A stretch of 64,000 nt of DNA from Dromiciops gliroides (GCF_019393635.1 NC_057862.1:244700941-244764940), one strand, 5' to 3'; numbered from the stretch's first letter, positions 21,816-32,025 are shown. A program made the numbers and translations. Notes: a model not told the origin generated them from the letters alone.

Positions 21816-23315
21816 ACGAACTCAAGGGAACAGGTAAGGGCGACTTTGCTCAGAGAATAGATTCTGGAGTCGAATTAAGTCCTGGGGGTATTGTACAGGT
21901 ACACAAGCTCTGTATCATGCTCAATGATGAACATCAGTTTGTGTGACTGGAGGATCAAGACACCTCATTCCGAAATCATGATTGCTTCTAATGACTTGGC
22001 ACCACTCTACTCCACATAGATTCTATTTGCAAATATTCTTTCTAGGATAGATAGAGATCATGGAATAAACAAGAAGACTTTATTTTCAACAGGAATTGGT
22101 TAGAGGAAATAGAACTATATGAACTTCATGAGCCCCAAACATTTGCTACTTAGGTTAGACAGGGTGGCCTCTTGTCAATGCGTCACTACTTCTCCCCATC
22201 CTTACTCCCATAAGAGTGGGGCTGGAATTGGAATAATTTGAGTTCTGCATGGAGAATGGTACTCTCAAGGGCAGAAAAAGAATTGCAGAAAAGAATAGGA
22301 ATGTATACTGGAAGTCTGATGCTGCCTCTGTCCATTCTCTCACATCTGGACCTTTCCATCAACATGAAGACTTCAGGAAACAAGACTTACTCCTGTTTCT
22401 AGGAATCTGCTGCTAAAAATTCAACCATCAAAACAAAAGGAGAATAAAAATGTTCTATCTCCTTTATTACTCATACACAAGAGACATGAGTATTATTTTT
22501 AGACCTTGGAGCTTGCCACGCAATTTGTAACAGATTTAATTAGATTAACATTTGCTGGGTTTTGGGCCACGTGTAATCACATGCTTTTTGCATGTTTAGC
22601 TCTTGCTATAAAAATAGCAGTGCAATCTGGTTTGGTACATCTCGGCTGCTGTAGCCCTGTTCTACCTATTTTCAATCCTAATGTTATAAAATTACCATCT
22701 TTCTTTTTGTGGACATGTTCATTAGGCAAAAAATGGGGAGGAAATATGTGTTCTTCTCCTATATAATATGTACAATGAGACCTTCCATCAATGAGGAATG
22801 AGATATTTCCACAGAAACAGTAATAGGAATGACTTTGTTTGCTTACGTGGTCAGTTTTCATAACTAAGAGACTGTGATGTGTTCATTTAAAAAACAAAGT
22901 TTCACTATAAAGTATTTCATTCCTGCAAATACAATTCAATGATCATCATTGAGGACATCCTTATCATTTCATGAGAATTCTCTGTTAAGAGAGAAAAATT
23001 CCAGAAGAAAACATATCTTGGTGTTCTTCCACATAAACTGAAATTGTTTTGATGTGCCAATGTGGATATTTTCTTTTCTTCCTGGAAATAAATATATACT
23101 ATAACTTATTCATGTGTTATTACAGTTTACATCATGAAGATTACATTTTGGCTTCTAGAAATCACTGAATATACCTAGGCTTTTATGTTCTTTTGTACAT
23201 GCTCAGTACCTAAAGAACACATACCTATAGTTATCTCTAGGATGGTGGTGTGGATGTTTCTGGCTGCCTTCCAGCCCTCTGAGCTAGTTTGTTGCCACTA
23301 CACTATCAGAATTGT
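21816..23315. other. unassigned, repeat-poor sequence
   Basis: No recognised repeat in 1.5 kb. The part at 22,500-22,860 is AT-rich and holds TTTAATTAGATTAAC, a CACGTG E-box (22,569) and TTTTTGCATG. These fit a regulatory block but are not proof. Confidence 0.45.
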
Positions 23316-23317
23316 TC

Positions 23318-23455
23318 AAAGAATCTCAGGGTTCTAAGATACATTAGAGACAATCCAGTCCATCCCATACCTGTACAGAAAACCTTTCTCCAACTTTCTT
23401 GGCAGGTTTCCCCCCAGCTTCGATCTGAAGACATTTATAGTTTTCATTGGGCAGA
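23318..23455 (-). mobile_element. CR1/L3 3' end fragment (antisense)
   Basis: AATCTCAGGGTTCTAAGATA, GACAATCCAGTCCATCCC, then CGATCTGAAGACATTTA is the reverse of the L3/CR1 3' end seen at 21.7 kb. Confidence 0.6.
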
Positions 23456-23616
23456 ATTTTATTGAATTGAATGCCTTGAGCTAAGATAACTGCCTATATG
23501 ATGTGTCTCACCTGCTATCTGCTGACTACCATGGGAGGAACACTATTAGACCATTCATTTTCTTTTTTCTTTCTTTTTCTTTTTTAGCGGGTATAGTTCA
23601 GTTTATTCATTGTTCA

Positions 23617-23788
23617 TTTTTAAATTTTTATTTATTTATTTATTTATTTTTGGTGAGGCAGTTGGGGTTAAGTGACTTGCCTAGGGTTATGTAGCTAGTA
23701 AGTGTTAAGTGTCTGAGGCCAGATTTGAACTCAGGTCCTCCTGACTCCAGGGCTGGTGCTCTATCCACTGCACCACCTAGCTGCCCCC
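23617..23788 (-). repeat. CORE-SINE inside the RPS2 3' untranslated region
   Basis: Complete SINE with a (TTTA)n tail. Duplication TATTCATTGTTCA at 23,604-23,616 and 23,789-23,801. It lies between the RPS2 stop and its poly(A) signal. Confidence 0.92.
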
Positions 23789-24072
23789 TATTCATTGTTC
23801 ACTAAAAAACATCTTATGTGTTTGCCACAGCAGCTGCCTGGGTCCTCTGGACAGACACCTGAGTGTGAGTCTTCACAAGATGGTCGGTGAATTCCTGATA
23901 GGGAGACTTAGTAAACAGTCTCCTTCCACAGGTCTGAGGTGTGGAAATTTATTTCGATTTGGGGACCCTACCTTTAGGCTGAGATTAGAAAGCCTTAGGC
24001 CCTCAGGGTCTCTCCCCCTCCTCCTCAGCTTCAACTGAGCGGAAAAAGCCCCATGGGCTATACAAGATGCAA

Positions 24073-24116
24073 GGTCAGACAGCTGGGGGGGAAAAAGCCC
24101 CCAGCTCCCTCTGACC
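24073..24116. other. perfect-arm hairpin in the LTR U3 region
   Basis: GGTCAGA-c-AGCTGGGGG, an 8-9-base loop, then CCCCCAGCT-ccc-TCTGACC. The arms pair over 16 bp with one small bulge. Confidence 0.75.
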
Positions 24117-24181
24117 TGAGCGGATCTGAAGGACCTGAAGGATCCTGGATGGCCTGTGCTGAGGCATGAGGCTCGAGAGCA

Positions 24182-24197
24182 ACCCCCCCCCCCCCAC
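24182..24197. repeat. poly(C) run
   Basis: Long C run in the LTR, prone to length change. Confidence 0.9.
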
Positions 24198-25830
24198 CAG
24201 CTGCAGCTCTGGATGGCGGATTAGCTTAGTCTGTGGGGGCGAAGGAAGCCCCGAGATTTGAGTGGAGAGAAGAAAAGGTGTATATATAGGCCTGGGAGTG
24301 GAGGGGGGAGACGGACTAGAGGACAGACTAGATAGACAAGACTCGGGTTCGGATGGACAAGAAGAGGTCAAGAGGCAGCTGAGGAGACGGCAAAGATTGG
24401 AGACTAGAGACGGGGCTATAAGGACGCAGGAGAAGACGAGAAGGACTAGGAGCAGGCAAAAGAGAGGCCTAAGGGCAAACTGACAGAGCAGACAGACAGA
24501 AGGTTACAGGCCTTAATACAAACCAGGAAAAGTGTAATGTGCCCTGAGGCCGGAGGCGGCTAAGGCCCTTATTTTATTCAAGAAGTTCAAAGCACAGCAG
24601 GTGGAAAAGAGACAGTGGAAAGAGACCGCAGGAAAGCAGTCAGGTTGTACTTTATTTCCCTGTATTCCTAATTTGAAATAGTATCTCATAAATGAACTCT
24701 GCTTTGATTATTTTTTTTAAGAGGCTTCTTAATCTTTAGTCTATCAGTTTGGGAGCAGTGTGGTGGAACTTTATAAACGGCCCACATTGAATTAATGAAG
24801 TCAGATAGCCAGTTAGTCACAAATCCCCAAATTAGTCATCCATAGATCAGTCCCCCCAAAATTAGGCTAGTCAATTTTAAAATATTCTAACATTTTAATG
24901 GCGACCACGAAGGGACTTATGGCCCAATTATAATTTCTCTAAACTTATCATTTTTCATATAATCATAATTTTTCATAAGTCCAGTTATTATAATCTTCCA
25001 GGTTAGTTATAGTTATTAATAATTCATTTTTTACAGAGGTTAGGTAGCTGTATGTTTTGGAGATGGCATTGAAGGTAGCTTTAGCAAAGTTGCCCAGAGT
25101 GGCAGTACAGCACCTTGCATAAGTGTAGCAGTCATCAATTCCAGCCATCATCAGGAGCTTCATAGGCATAGTAGCTGAGACAATGTCAGTACCTTCAGGG
25201 GTGGGGATCAGGTGCACCAAAACTGATCCACAGCGCCCAGTGACCTTGCAGGGCACTGTGTGAGGCTTGCCAATCTTATTCCCCCAGTAGCCACATCTCA
25301 TAGGAATGATGGACAGCTTGGCCAGAATGATAACACCATGAATAGCTGTGGCTAATTCCTTGAAGCACTTGACACCCAAGCCAACATGCCCATTGTAGTC
25401 ACCAATGGCCACAAAAGCCTTGAACCTGGTACATTGTCCAGCTCTAGTTTGTTTCTGAACAGGCATGATCTTCCGAACCTAATCCCTCAATGAAGACCCC
25501 AGGAAGAAATCTATGATCTCAGATTCATTAATAGGAAGGGAGAAAAGATAGATCTCCTCCAAAGACTTGATCATCATGTCCTTAACTAGGCGGCTCAGCT
25601 TGGGGACAGGAACCTACTCCTTATCCTTGGCCTTTCCTCTTTGGGCCCCATGGCCTCACCCCAGCCTCTACCACAGCCCTGACCTCAACCTTGGCCCCAA
25701 CTGCTGAAGCCACAGCGGAAGTCCCCCAGGTCTCCCACTCCAGGGCCCCTGAGGCCTCCAGCATCGCCTGCAGCACCAGCGTTGTCTGCCATTTGGTGTT
25801 CATTAGAAGTAGAAGCTAGACCATTCATTT

Positions 25831-26270
25831 CCAATTTATTTCAATCTTTTTTGACTGAGCAAATATTTGTTAAGGATTTACTATGTGTAAAGTGCTATGC
25901 TAATGTAAAAGGGGTTTGGGACTAACCACACTCACATGTAGCCTATGTGGAATGGTAAACACAGCCGGCTACTTGACTTATTACCATATTCATTTTCAAT
26001 ATCCCAAGTTTTAAGATAATCTAGGGATATGTTTGAATATTTCCTTATTACTAAAATTACAGTATCTTTCTCATCAATTAAACAATTAACTCTGAGCCCC
26101 CTGGGTTATTCAATATTATTTATTTAATAAATTTGAGAAATCTTTCTTCTCATGAGCTATTGTTATTTTCTAAAATAACCTTCAATCTCCAAGTCTTAAA
26201 TAAGCACCAAAGTTACTGGCTACTCAGTTATTATTAACAATATAACAAATAACAGCACAAAGAAATAAAC
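25831..26270. other. unassigned AT-rich sequence
   Basis: Flank of the RPS2 insertion. Nothing recognised. Confidence 0.45.
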
Positions 26271-26283
26271 AATTAAATAATCT

Positions 26284-26433
26284 CTTTTTTTTTTTTGGTG
26301 GAGCAATGGGGGTTAAGTGACTTGCCCAGGGTCACACAGCTAGTAAGTGTCAAGTGTCTGAGGCTGGATTTGAATTTAGGTACTCCTGAATCCAGGGTCT
26401 GTGATTTATCCACTGTGCCACCTAGCTGCCCCC
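26284..26433 (-). repeat. CORE-SINE (WSINE type), complete
   Basis: Duplication TAAATAATCT at 26,274-26,283 and 26,434-26,443. T11 marks the A-tail. Confidence 0.92.
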
Positions 26434-26443
26434 TAAATAATCT

Positions 26444-26855
26444 TTTAACTGAGAAAAAGATCACAGCCAGAGTTACCTCTAACCATCATTGCTATTCTTA
26501 ACCTCTCCACTTTTGGAATACACTTCCACCATTGAGGTCTAAATATTGCAGTCCAAATCTCCCAAGAATCTTCTTCTTATTTATTCATAATATGAAAGTT
26601 AAACTCAGTTCTCTCAGGGAATAAATTCTTTCTTTCTCTCTCCTCTCACAGTCTCTCTCTAAGCCCATAATAGGTAATTGCACATAATGAGTTAAAATCC
26701 TTCAGTTTCCTCAAAAACTTTTCAAAGAATTTTATTTAAAATTTAGTGCTTCTTCACCAAATAAAGGTTAAAATCTCTTAGGAAAGAAGCTTTTCTCATT
26801 CTCTTTTTAACCTATTTTTTTTTCAGTTTCTCACCTCATTTCCTCATGCCTAGTG
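26444..26855. other. unassigned sequence
   Basis: Pyrimidine-rich in parts. Nothing recognised. Confidence 0.4.
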
Positions 26856-26859
26856 GGCC

Positions 26860-27320
26860 ATTGCCATAGCCTTTCAATTGGAAACCCTGCCTTCTCCTTT
26901 TTCACCAAACCAGTCCATCTTTCACTCAGCTGTCAAGTTGACCTTCCCAAAGTACAGGTCTGATTATATTCCTTCCTTATTCTATTCAATAAATTTCAAT
27001 GATTTGCTATTAACTCCAGGATCAAATATAAAATCCTCTATTTGACTTTTAAAGCCCTTCATAACCCAGTCTCTTCCTAATTTTTCTAGTCTTCTTACAA
27101 CATATTCTTTTACATACTTTTCAGTCCAGTTTTACTGGCCTTTTTGCAATCTTGTAATTCTGTGCTTTTTCACTGTCTACACTCTATGCCTGTAACTCTT
27201 TCCTTGATTATTTCTCCCTCCAGAATTCTTTTAATGTTCCTCTAAAATCCTTCCCTCTGAGATGATGCTCATTTTATCCCGTACATATCTTGTTTGTACA
27301 TAATTATTTGCATAGTGTCT
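26860..27320 (+). mobile_element. L2 LINE 3' part
   Basis: CTTCCCAAAGTACAGGTCTG, ATCAAATATAAAATCCTCTA, TAAAGCCCTTCATAACCCAG and TTGTTTGTACATAATTATTT follow the L2 3' sequence. Confidence 0.7.
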
Positions 27321-27389
27321 TGATGACTAGGAGGAAGTTAGAGAAAAATGTGAGTTGGGGGGGGGGATCATTCATTCTCTTTTGAACAT

Positions 27390-27960
27390 GTTGAGTTAGA
27401 GATGCACATGGGACATCTATTTTGAAATGTTTAATAGCTAATTTGAGCTATGAGACTGGAACTTGGGAGACAGATTAGTTATAGATCTGGAGATCTGGGA
27501 GTACATAGATTTGGTGATTAAACCCAAGGCAGCTAAGGGAGTTCACGAAATAAGAGAGAAAAGTGAATACTGAGTGTAGAGAGATCCAGAACAGAGCATT
27601 TAGGGTATAACTACAGTTAGTAGGTATGATGTGGAACAACAAGGGAGACTGAAAGAGATTGAGAAGGGTAGAAAGGTACTCTGTAGTTAATACAGGAGGA
27701 CCTAGAGAGAGAAGTGTCATGAAAACCCCCAAATAAAAAAGTATCCAGGAAGAGAGGATGGTCAACTTTGTCAAATGCTGTAGAGAGAAGGATAGGTATT
27801 GAGAAGAAACCATTTGATTGGATAAGGAGATCACCCGGTAATTTTGGAGAGAGTTTACTTGAGTGATGAAGTAGCAAACCAGACTGCAGATGGTCAAGAA
27901 GAGAGTAAGAGGAGAGAAACTGGCATCACTGAGTATAGATTGATTTTTCAAAGAATTTTT
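27390..27960 (-). mobile_element. L2/CR1-clade reverse transcriptase relic (antisense)
   Basis: Minus-strand translation gives AFDKVDHPLFLDTF followed by GFHDTSL, the reverse transcriptase motif A region typical of L2/CR1 (AFDxVDHxLLL). In a neighbouring frame HHQIYVLPDLQIY matches the motif C region (YADDxQIY) with the aspartates lost. Frame breaks and stops show it is dead. Confidence 0.7.
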
Positions 27961-28024
27961 CAGAGAAAGGGAGCATACAGAATTGTGGAATAGAGTGAGG
28001 GTCTTTTAGGATGAGGAAATCTGC

Positions 28025-28340
28025 CTTTTATCATCTCTGCTGGGCTCCACTGTAATAGCCTCTTAATTGGTCTCCCTGCTTCTAGTCTCTCCCTTCTCTA
28101 ATCCATCTACGCAGCTGCCAAAATAATCTCCTTAAGAGACAAATTTGACAATGTCTCTACTCTGTTCAAAAACTTCTGGGAGCTTCCTCTTGCCTCTAGG
28201 ATAAAATACAAAATACTATTCATTGTGTTTAAGGCTTTCCACAAACTGGTTTCAATTTACCATCTCCTCTCAGTTTTATTTCACATTACTCCCTGTCATG
28301 AATTCTTTATTCCAGCCAAAATGCACATCTTTCTATCCCT
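28025..28340 (+). mobile_element. L2 LINE 3' part
   Basis: GGTCTCCCTGCTTCTAGTCT, CCATCTACGCAGCTGCCAA, CTTGCCTCTAGGATAAAATA, GGCTTTCCACAAACTGG. Confidence 0.7.
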
Positions 28341-28981
28341 TCCACTCAGCAATCTATCCTGCTTCCATGAAATTACACAAGCCACACTTGTTTTCCGGGA
28401 ATTAGCTTCCTTTTCATTTCTACTTTTCAGCTTTTCTGGAATTGGGGGTGGGGGGTGGGGAATGAAGAATTTTTAAAATGATACTCTAAATTAAACATGA
28501 ATTTTAAAAGAAAGAATTAGAATAAACAGCTGAGCAGAGGAGGTATAAAACTTTACTCAAGTAACAAACTCTGAAAATTAGAATGGAGCAAATAGAACTC
28601 AATGATGCCATGAGATAGCAATAACAGAAGAAAATAAAAAGAACTGAAAAGTAAGAGAGAAAGTATATGCATTTCCTATAAAAAAAAACAACTGGCCTAG
28701 AAAATAGGTCAAAGAGAAATAATATAAGAACTATCAGACCTCCTGAAAACCTTTACCATTAAAAGAAGGCCTAGATATCAAAATTTAGGATCTTATGAAT
28801 AAAAACTGCTCAGACCTGTTAGGATCATAGGCCACAGTAAAAATAGAAAAAAAAAATCTACTGGTTACCTCCTGAAATAACCCTCAAAATGAAAATTCCC
28901 AGGAATATTATAGACAAAAACCAGAGCTTTCAAATCAGTGAAAAAATATTGCAAGGAGGCAGAGAGAAAGAGTTCAAGTAC

Positions 28982-29381
28982 TGTCACCAGGGAGAAGTGG
29001 TGGTTCTTAGATATTCCTCAATAAAGAATTACACTCTAACACAGTCCAATTAGAATTAAAGTGGTCTTTTGTTTGGCACTAGGGAAAATGACTGAGTGGA
29101 AAGTAAAAGACTTCTGGGAGGAGGGCTTAGAAACATTCTCCTCCTCCCAGAACAGAAGGAAGGCAAAAGTTTTTATAGAGAATAGATGGAAAGTTCCCTT
29201 TTAGGGTGAGGTGGTAAAATCTTGGATGCTTGTCATATTCCTGAGAGTAGAGGGGGATGGTTTTTCTTTTGAAATGATGGTCCTGACCTTTGGAGTTATC
29301 TCTGTTTCCTAGCTTGGTCAGGTTAATAGCTACACCTAATTGACTTTCCTGCAATAGAATTTTATCTCCCCTTACTTCTTC

Positions 29382-29420
<39 letters not shown>

Positions 29421-29910
29421 AGCAATTGGGGTTAAGTGACTTGCCCAGGGTCACACAGCTCATAAGTGTCAACTGTCTGAGGCCGGATTTGAACTCAGGT
29501 CCTCCTGACTCCAGAGGCAGTGCTCTATCCACTGTGCCACCTAGCTGCCCCCTAAATAAATAATTTTATAAAGCACAAATGGGCCCAGTTTTAATTTGAG
29601 GTTTCAAGCATTGCCCCACACCAGGGTAATGACGGTTAAATGACTTGCCCAGGGTCACACAACTAGTAAGTGTCAAGTGTCTGAGGGTAGATTTGAACTC
29701 AGGTCCTCCTGAATCCAGGGCTAGTGCTTTATCCACTGCACCACCTAGCTGGCCCTCTCCCCTTACTTCTTAGGTATGTCCTGATATCTAGCCGGTCAAT
29801 CATAACTTTAATTGTCCCTTGATTCCTTGATAAGTCTGTCCTGTTGTCTGGCCACCTTTGGTTTTGCTTCTCACAGGAGAAACTTCTGATTTATCCTAAG
29901 CCACATGTCA
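28982..29910 (-). mobile_element. solo ERV LTR (family D), copy 1
   Basis: TGTCACCAGG...CACATGTCA with GTAC duplicated at 28,978-28,981 and 29,911-29,914. A TATA box (TATAAAA on the minus strand, near 29,171-29,177) gives the orientation. The LTR is about 540 bp without the two-SINE insert. It shares blocks with the LTR at 30,027 (TTCCTC..TAAAGAATT, TTTTATAGAG, GGAAAGTTCC), but its poly(A) signal is mutated. Confidence 0.82.
29381..29755 (-). repeat. composite of two CORE-SINEs within one target duplication
   Basis: Two minus-strand SINEs (29,420-29,552 and 29,621-29,755) are separated by about 68 bp of non-SINE sequence, and the left one ends in a (TG)n run (29,385-29,418). The only clear duplication is TCTCCCCTTACTTCTT at 29,365-29,380 and 29,756-29,771, outside both. 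Confidence 0.85.
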
Positions 29911-30026
29911 GTACCAAGGAGCTACAGTCAAGATCATACAAGAGCTAGACCTGGCAGCTACCACAATAAAGGAAATAAGAACTTAGGATATGTTGTTCTA
30001 GAAAATAAAAGGTAAAAGCTTATAAC

Positions 30027-30624
30027 TGTCATGGGGAAAATGGGGTAAGGGTAGGGGTAGGGGTTTGGGGTTTGGGGTCCTTAGGAATTCCTCTTTAAAG
30101 AATTTCACCCTCTTGCACACAAAAGCAGTTAGAATAAGATGGAAGTTTATTTAAGGGCTGAGGAAGGGAAAGGGGAGGGAAAGGAAACCATGAAAGAAGT
30201 CCTTGGACTTCTCGTGGGGAGAAAGGCACGGCACAGAGAGAGTGGCTCTGAGCTACCAATCTCCTCGAGCAGGAGACTGGCAAGTACTTTTATAGAGGAC
30301 TGATGGGGGTGACCATCTGACTGTGGAAAGTTCCTTTAGTGAGGTAGGACCATCCCCCACTGGTGGTGGCTGGAGGAATTGGGTGAGGGGTGGCTGCAGA
30401 TCTCCGAAGCCATCTCCTCAGGACACAAAGGAAGCAGCCACACCTAATCTTATCTCCCCAGGGTTGAGGGAGACTAGAATGAAGGGTGGGGATCCCTGAG
30501 CTAGCTCAGTCTGATCCAGTTCCACTTATCTCTCTAGGCTTGTCTGTCCTCTGGTTTAGTTTCTCAAGGAGAAGTTTCTTTGATGTGCCCCAGAGAACTT
30601 CTGGGGTGCTATGGGCCCATAACA
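30027..30624 (-). mobile_element. solo ERV LTR (family D), copy 2
   Basis: TGTCATGGGG...CCCATAACA with TAAC duplicated at 30,023-30,026 and 30,625-30,628. Minus-strand TATA box at the TTTTATAG near 30,290 and AATAAA (TTTATT on plus) near 30,148. A G-rich run at 30,036-30,078 lies near the 3' end of the LTR. Confidence 0.85.
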
Positions 30625-30856
30625 TAACCAGGAATAATTTAGACCTCCCCCCCAAATTGAGTACGAATTTATTGGGGGTGGGGAAGAGAACCTTTAAAGA
30701 AAGGTTTTTCAGACACATTCCTGATGAAGATACCAGAGCTGAATAGTACTTTGAAATACAAACACAAGAGTTAAGAGAAACATAGAAAAGGTAATTCATT
30801 AGAGTAATTGGAAGGGATTATATGATGATGAAATGTTTATATTCTTACTGGAGTAG

Positions 30857-31107
30857 AATAAGAATAATATTTAGCATTTATATAGCACCTAATCACATGC
30901 CACTGTGCTAAGTGCTTTACAAACATTATCTCATTGATATTCATTACAATCCTGGGAGGTAAGTGCTATTCCCATTTTACAGTAGAAAAAAATGAAATAA
31001 ATAGAGGAAAAGTGACCTATCTAAGGACACACAGCTAGTCTCTGAAGCTAAATTTGAACTCAAGTCATCTTGACCCTAGGCGTAGCACTGTGTCACCTAA
31101 TTGCCTC
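30857..31107 (-). repeat. MIR-like SINE
   Basis: TAGCATTTATATAGCACC, CTTTACAAACATTATCTCAT, CCCATTTTACAG, GACACACAGCTAG and GTGTCACCTAATTGCC in order. Confidence 0.78.
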
Positions 31108-31109
31108 TA

Positions 31110-31665
31110 AAAGAAGAAACAAGTAACTCTCTTAGAAGCTTAATACCTTTAATGGATCATAGAGAGAGTGAAGACAGAAGGCCTTCTGAGAATGGAGGAG
31201 TGAGAAAATGCAAAAAAATTCCTAATACAATGAAGAAATACTATAATATAAGAGAATATTCAAGAGCAAATTCAAGAAAAGTACTTTCAATGGTTACAAG
31301 TAGAAAGACAGAATAAAGAATGGATTGACCACCATGTACAAGAGTACATGGAAGAACTGAAGGAAGAAGAAAAACAAGAAACAAAAGGAAAAAGAATACA
31401 AATCTTAGAAAAGTAGGTGGAAAATGTCACCACCATGGTAGAGACACCTTGAAAAAGAGAATATAGCCAAGAAAATGAAATGATCCAATGAGACAAAAAA
31501 TATTAGAAGAGAATAAAAAAACCAAAAATTTAGAGACAAAGTGAGGCATTGGTTATCTAAAACAAATGACCTGGTGATCAGGACAAAGAAAGAGAACTTA
31601 AGAATCATTGACTTTTTGACTAGCCCATTTTCAAAACTACTTCAGGGCTGCTGAAAGGTCAAGAG
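31110..31665 (+). mobile_element. L1 ORF1 N-terminal fragment
   Basis: A-rich, coiled-coil-type text with many GAA/AAA codons ends in ATGACCTGGTGATCAGGACA and AACTTAAGAATCATTG, the ORF1 coiled-coil to RNA-recognition-domain junction. Broken by stops. It lies next to the larger ORF1 relic but repeats its upstream part, so it is a separate copy. Confidence 0.6.
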
Positions 31666-31794
31666 TGATAATGTCAGAAGAGGCCTTTTTATCCAATTGG
31701 CAAACTCTTACTAACCATCCTCTCTACTGAGCACACAGTCTTGGGCTTTTTGTCCTCAGAGTTCAGCTAGATAGTAGTCAGGTAGACCCACAAT

Positions 31795-32025
31795 AGGAAG
31801 CAGAGAAAAATAACTGAATTTGGAGTCAAGGAACCTGGGTTTGAATCTTGGATTGGCTATTCCAGCCTATGTGACTTTGAACAAGTCACCAACTAATCTG
31901 AGCCTGTTTCAGAGATAGATTTTGAATTTATATTCTCCATCTCCATAATCTGTGTTCTTACAGGTGTAGGTCATTTGACAAAAAGCAAAGGAACCCAAGT
32001 GAACAACACTAATGCTTGGTGTATC
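31795..32025 (+). repeat. MIR-like SINE with an unusual 3' part, copy 1
   Basis: TTTGGAGTCAAGGAACCTGG and GTGACTTTGAACAAGTCACC are MIR-like. The 3' part (TTCTCCATCTCCATAATCTG, GACAAAAAGCAAAGGAACCC, CACTAATGCTTGG) recurs at 34.0-34.2 kb. Confidence 0.5.

Larger units (their letters stand above)
23940..25035 (+). mobile_element. solo ERV LTR, 1.1 kb (family C), inside RPS2
   Basis: Begins TGTGGAAATTT and ends TTTTTTACA, with GAGG duplicated at 23,936-23,939 and 25,036-25,039. Removing it restores continuity of the RPS2 text (TYSYLT then DLWKE), which fixes both edges. A TATA box (TATATATA) at 24,281-24,288 sets the plus orientation. A polyadenylation-like signal (CATAAATGAACTCTGC) follows near 24,686. 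GGCGACCAC is at 24,900-24,908. The 1096-bp length is large for a gammaretrovirus-like LTR. Confidence 0.88.
23561..25816 (-). pseudogene. RPS2: RPS2 processed pseudogene, split by a SINE and an LTR
   Basis: A retrotransposed copy of the mRNA for 40S ribosomal protein uS5 (RPS2). The start codon is at 25,792 and the stop at 23,814-23,816. Recognisable peptides include [63 protein letters not shown] and [17 protein letters not shown]. After the LTR come [20 protein letters not shown] and [14 protein letters not shown]. The N-terminal Gly/Arg-rich part and the DLWKE junction are frameshifted, so it cannot make a full protein. It has no introns, an AATAAA near 23,605 and an A-tail (T-run at 23,561-23,585). 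The 14-bp duplication TAGACCATTCATTT at 23,547-23,560 and 25,817-25,830 is the mark of LINE-driven retroposition. Confidence 0.93.
28540..30850 (+). mobile_element. L1 ORF1 relic, split by two solo LTRs
   Basis: Three blocks are co-linear with ORF1 of the 6-kb L1. Block 1 (28,540-28,981) contains GAAAATTAGAATGGAGCAAA, CTGGCCTAGAAAATAGGTCA and ATTCCCAGGAATATTATAG. Block 2 (29,911-30,026) contains GGAGCTACAGTCAAGATC and ACCTGGCAGCTACC. Block 3 (30,625-30,850) contains ACATTCCTGATGAAGATACC, AGAGCTGAATAG and the end of the frame. Joining the blocks removes exactly the two LTRs plus one target copy each. Many stops; not functional. Confidence 0.78.

Noticed and set aside
24262..24483. 73-codon arginine-rich frame
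   Set aside because: Inside the solo LTR at 23,940-25,035, just downstream of its TATA box. No domain.
24963..25466. A complete 167-residue RPS2-like gene
   Set aside because: Its last 30 or so residues come from the LTR, its N-terminal part is in other frames, and the true RPS2 end lies beyond the LTR.
27475..27951. 158-codon minus-strand membrane-like protein
   Set aside because: The hydrophobic look comes from reading an L2 reverse transcriptase relic out of frame.
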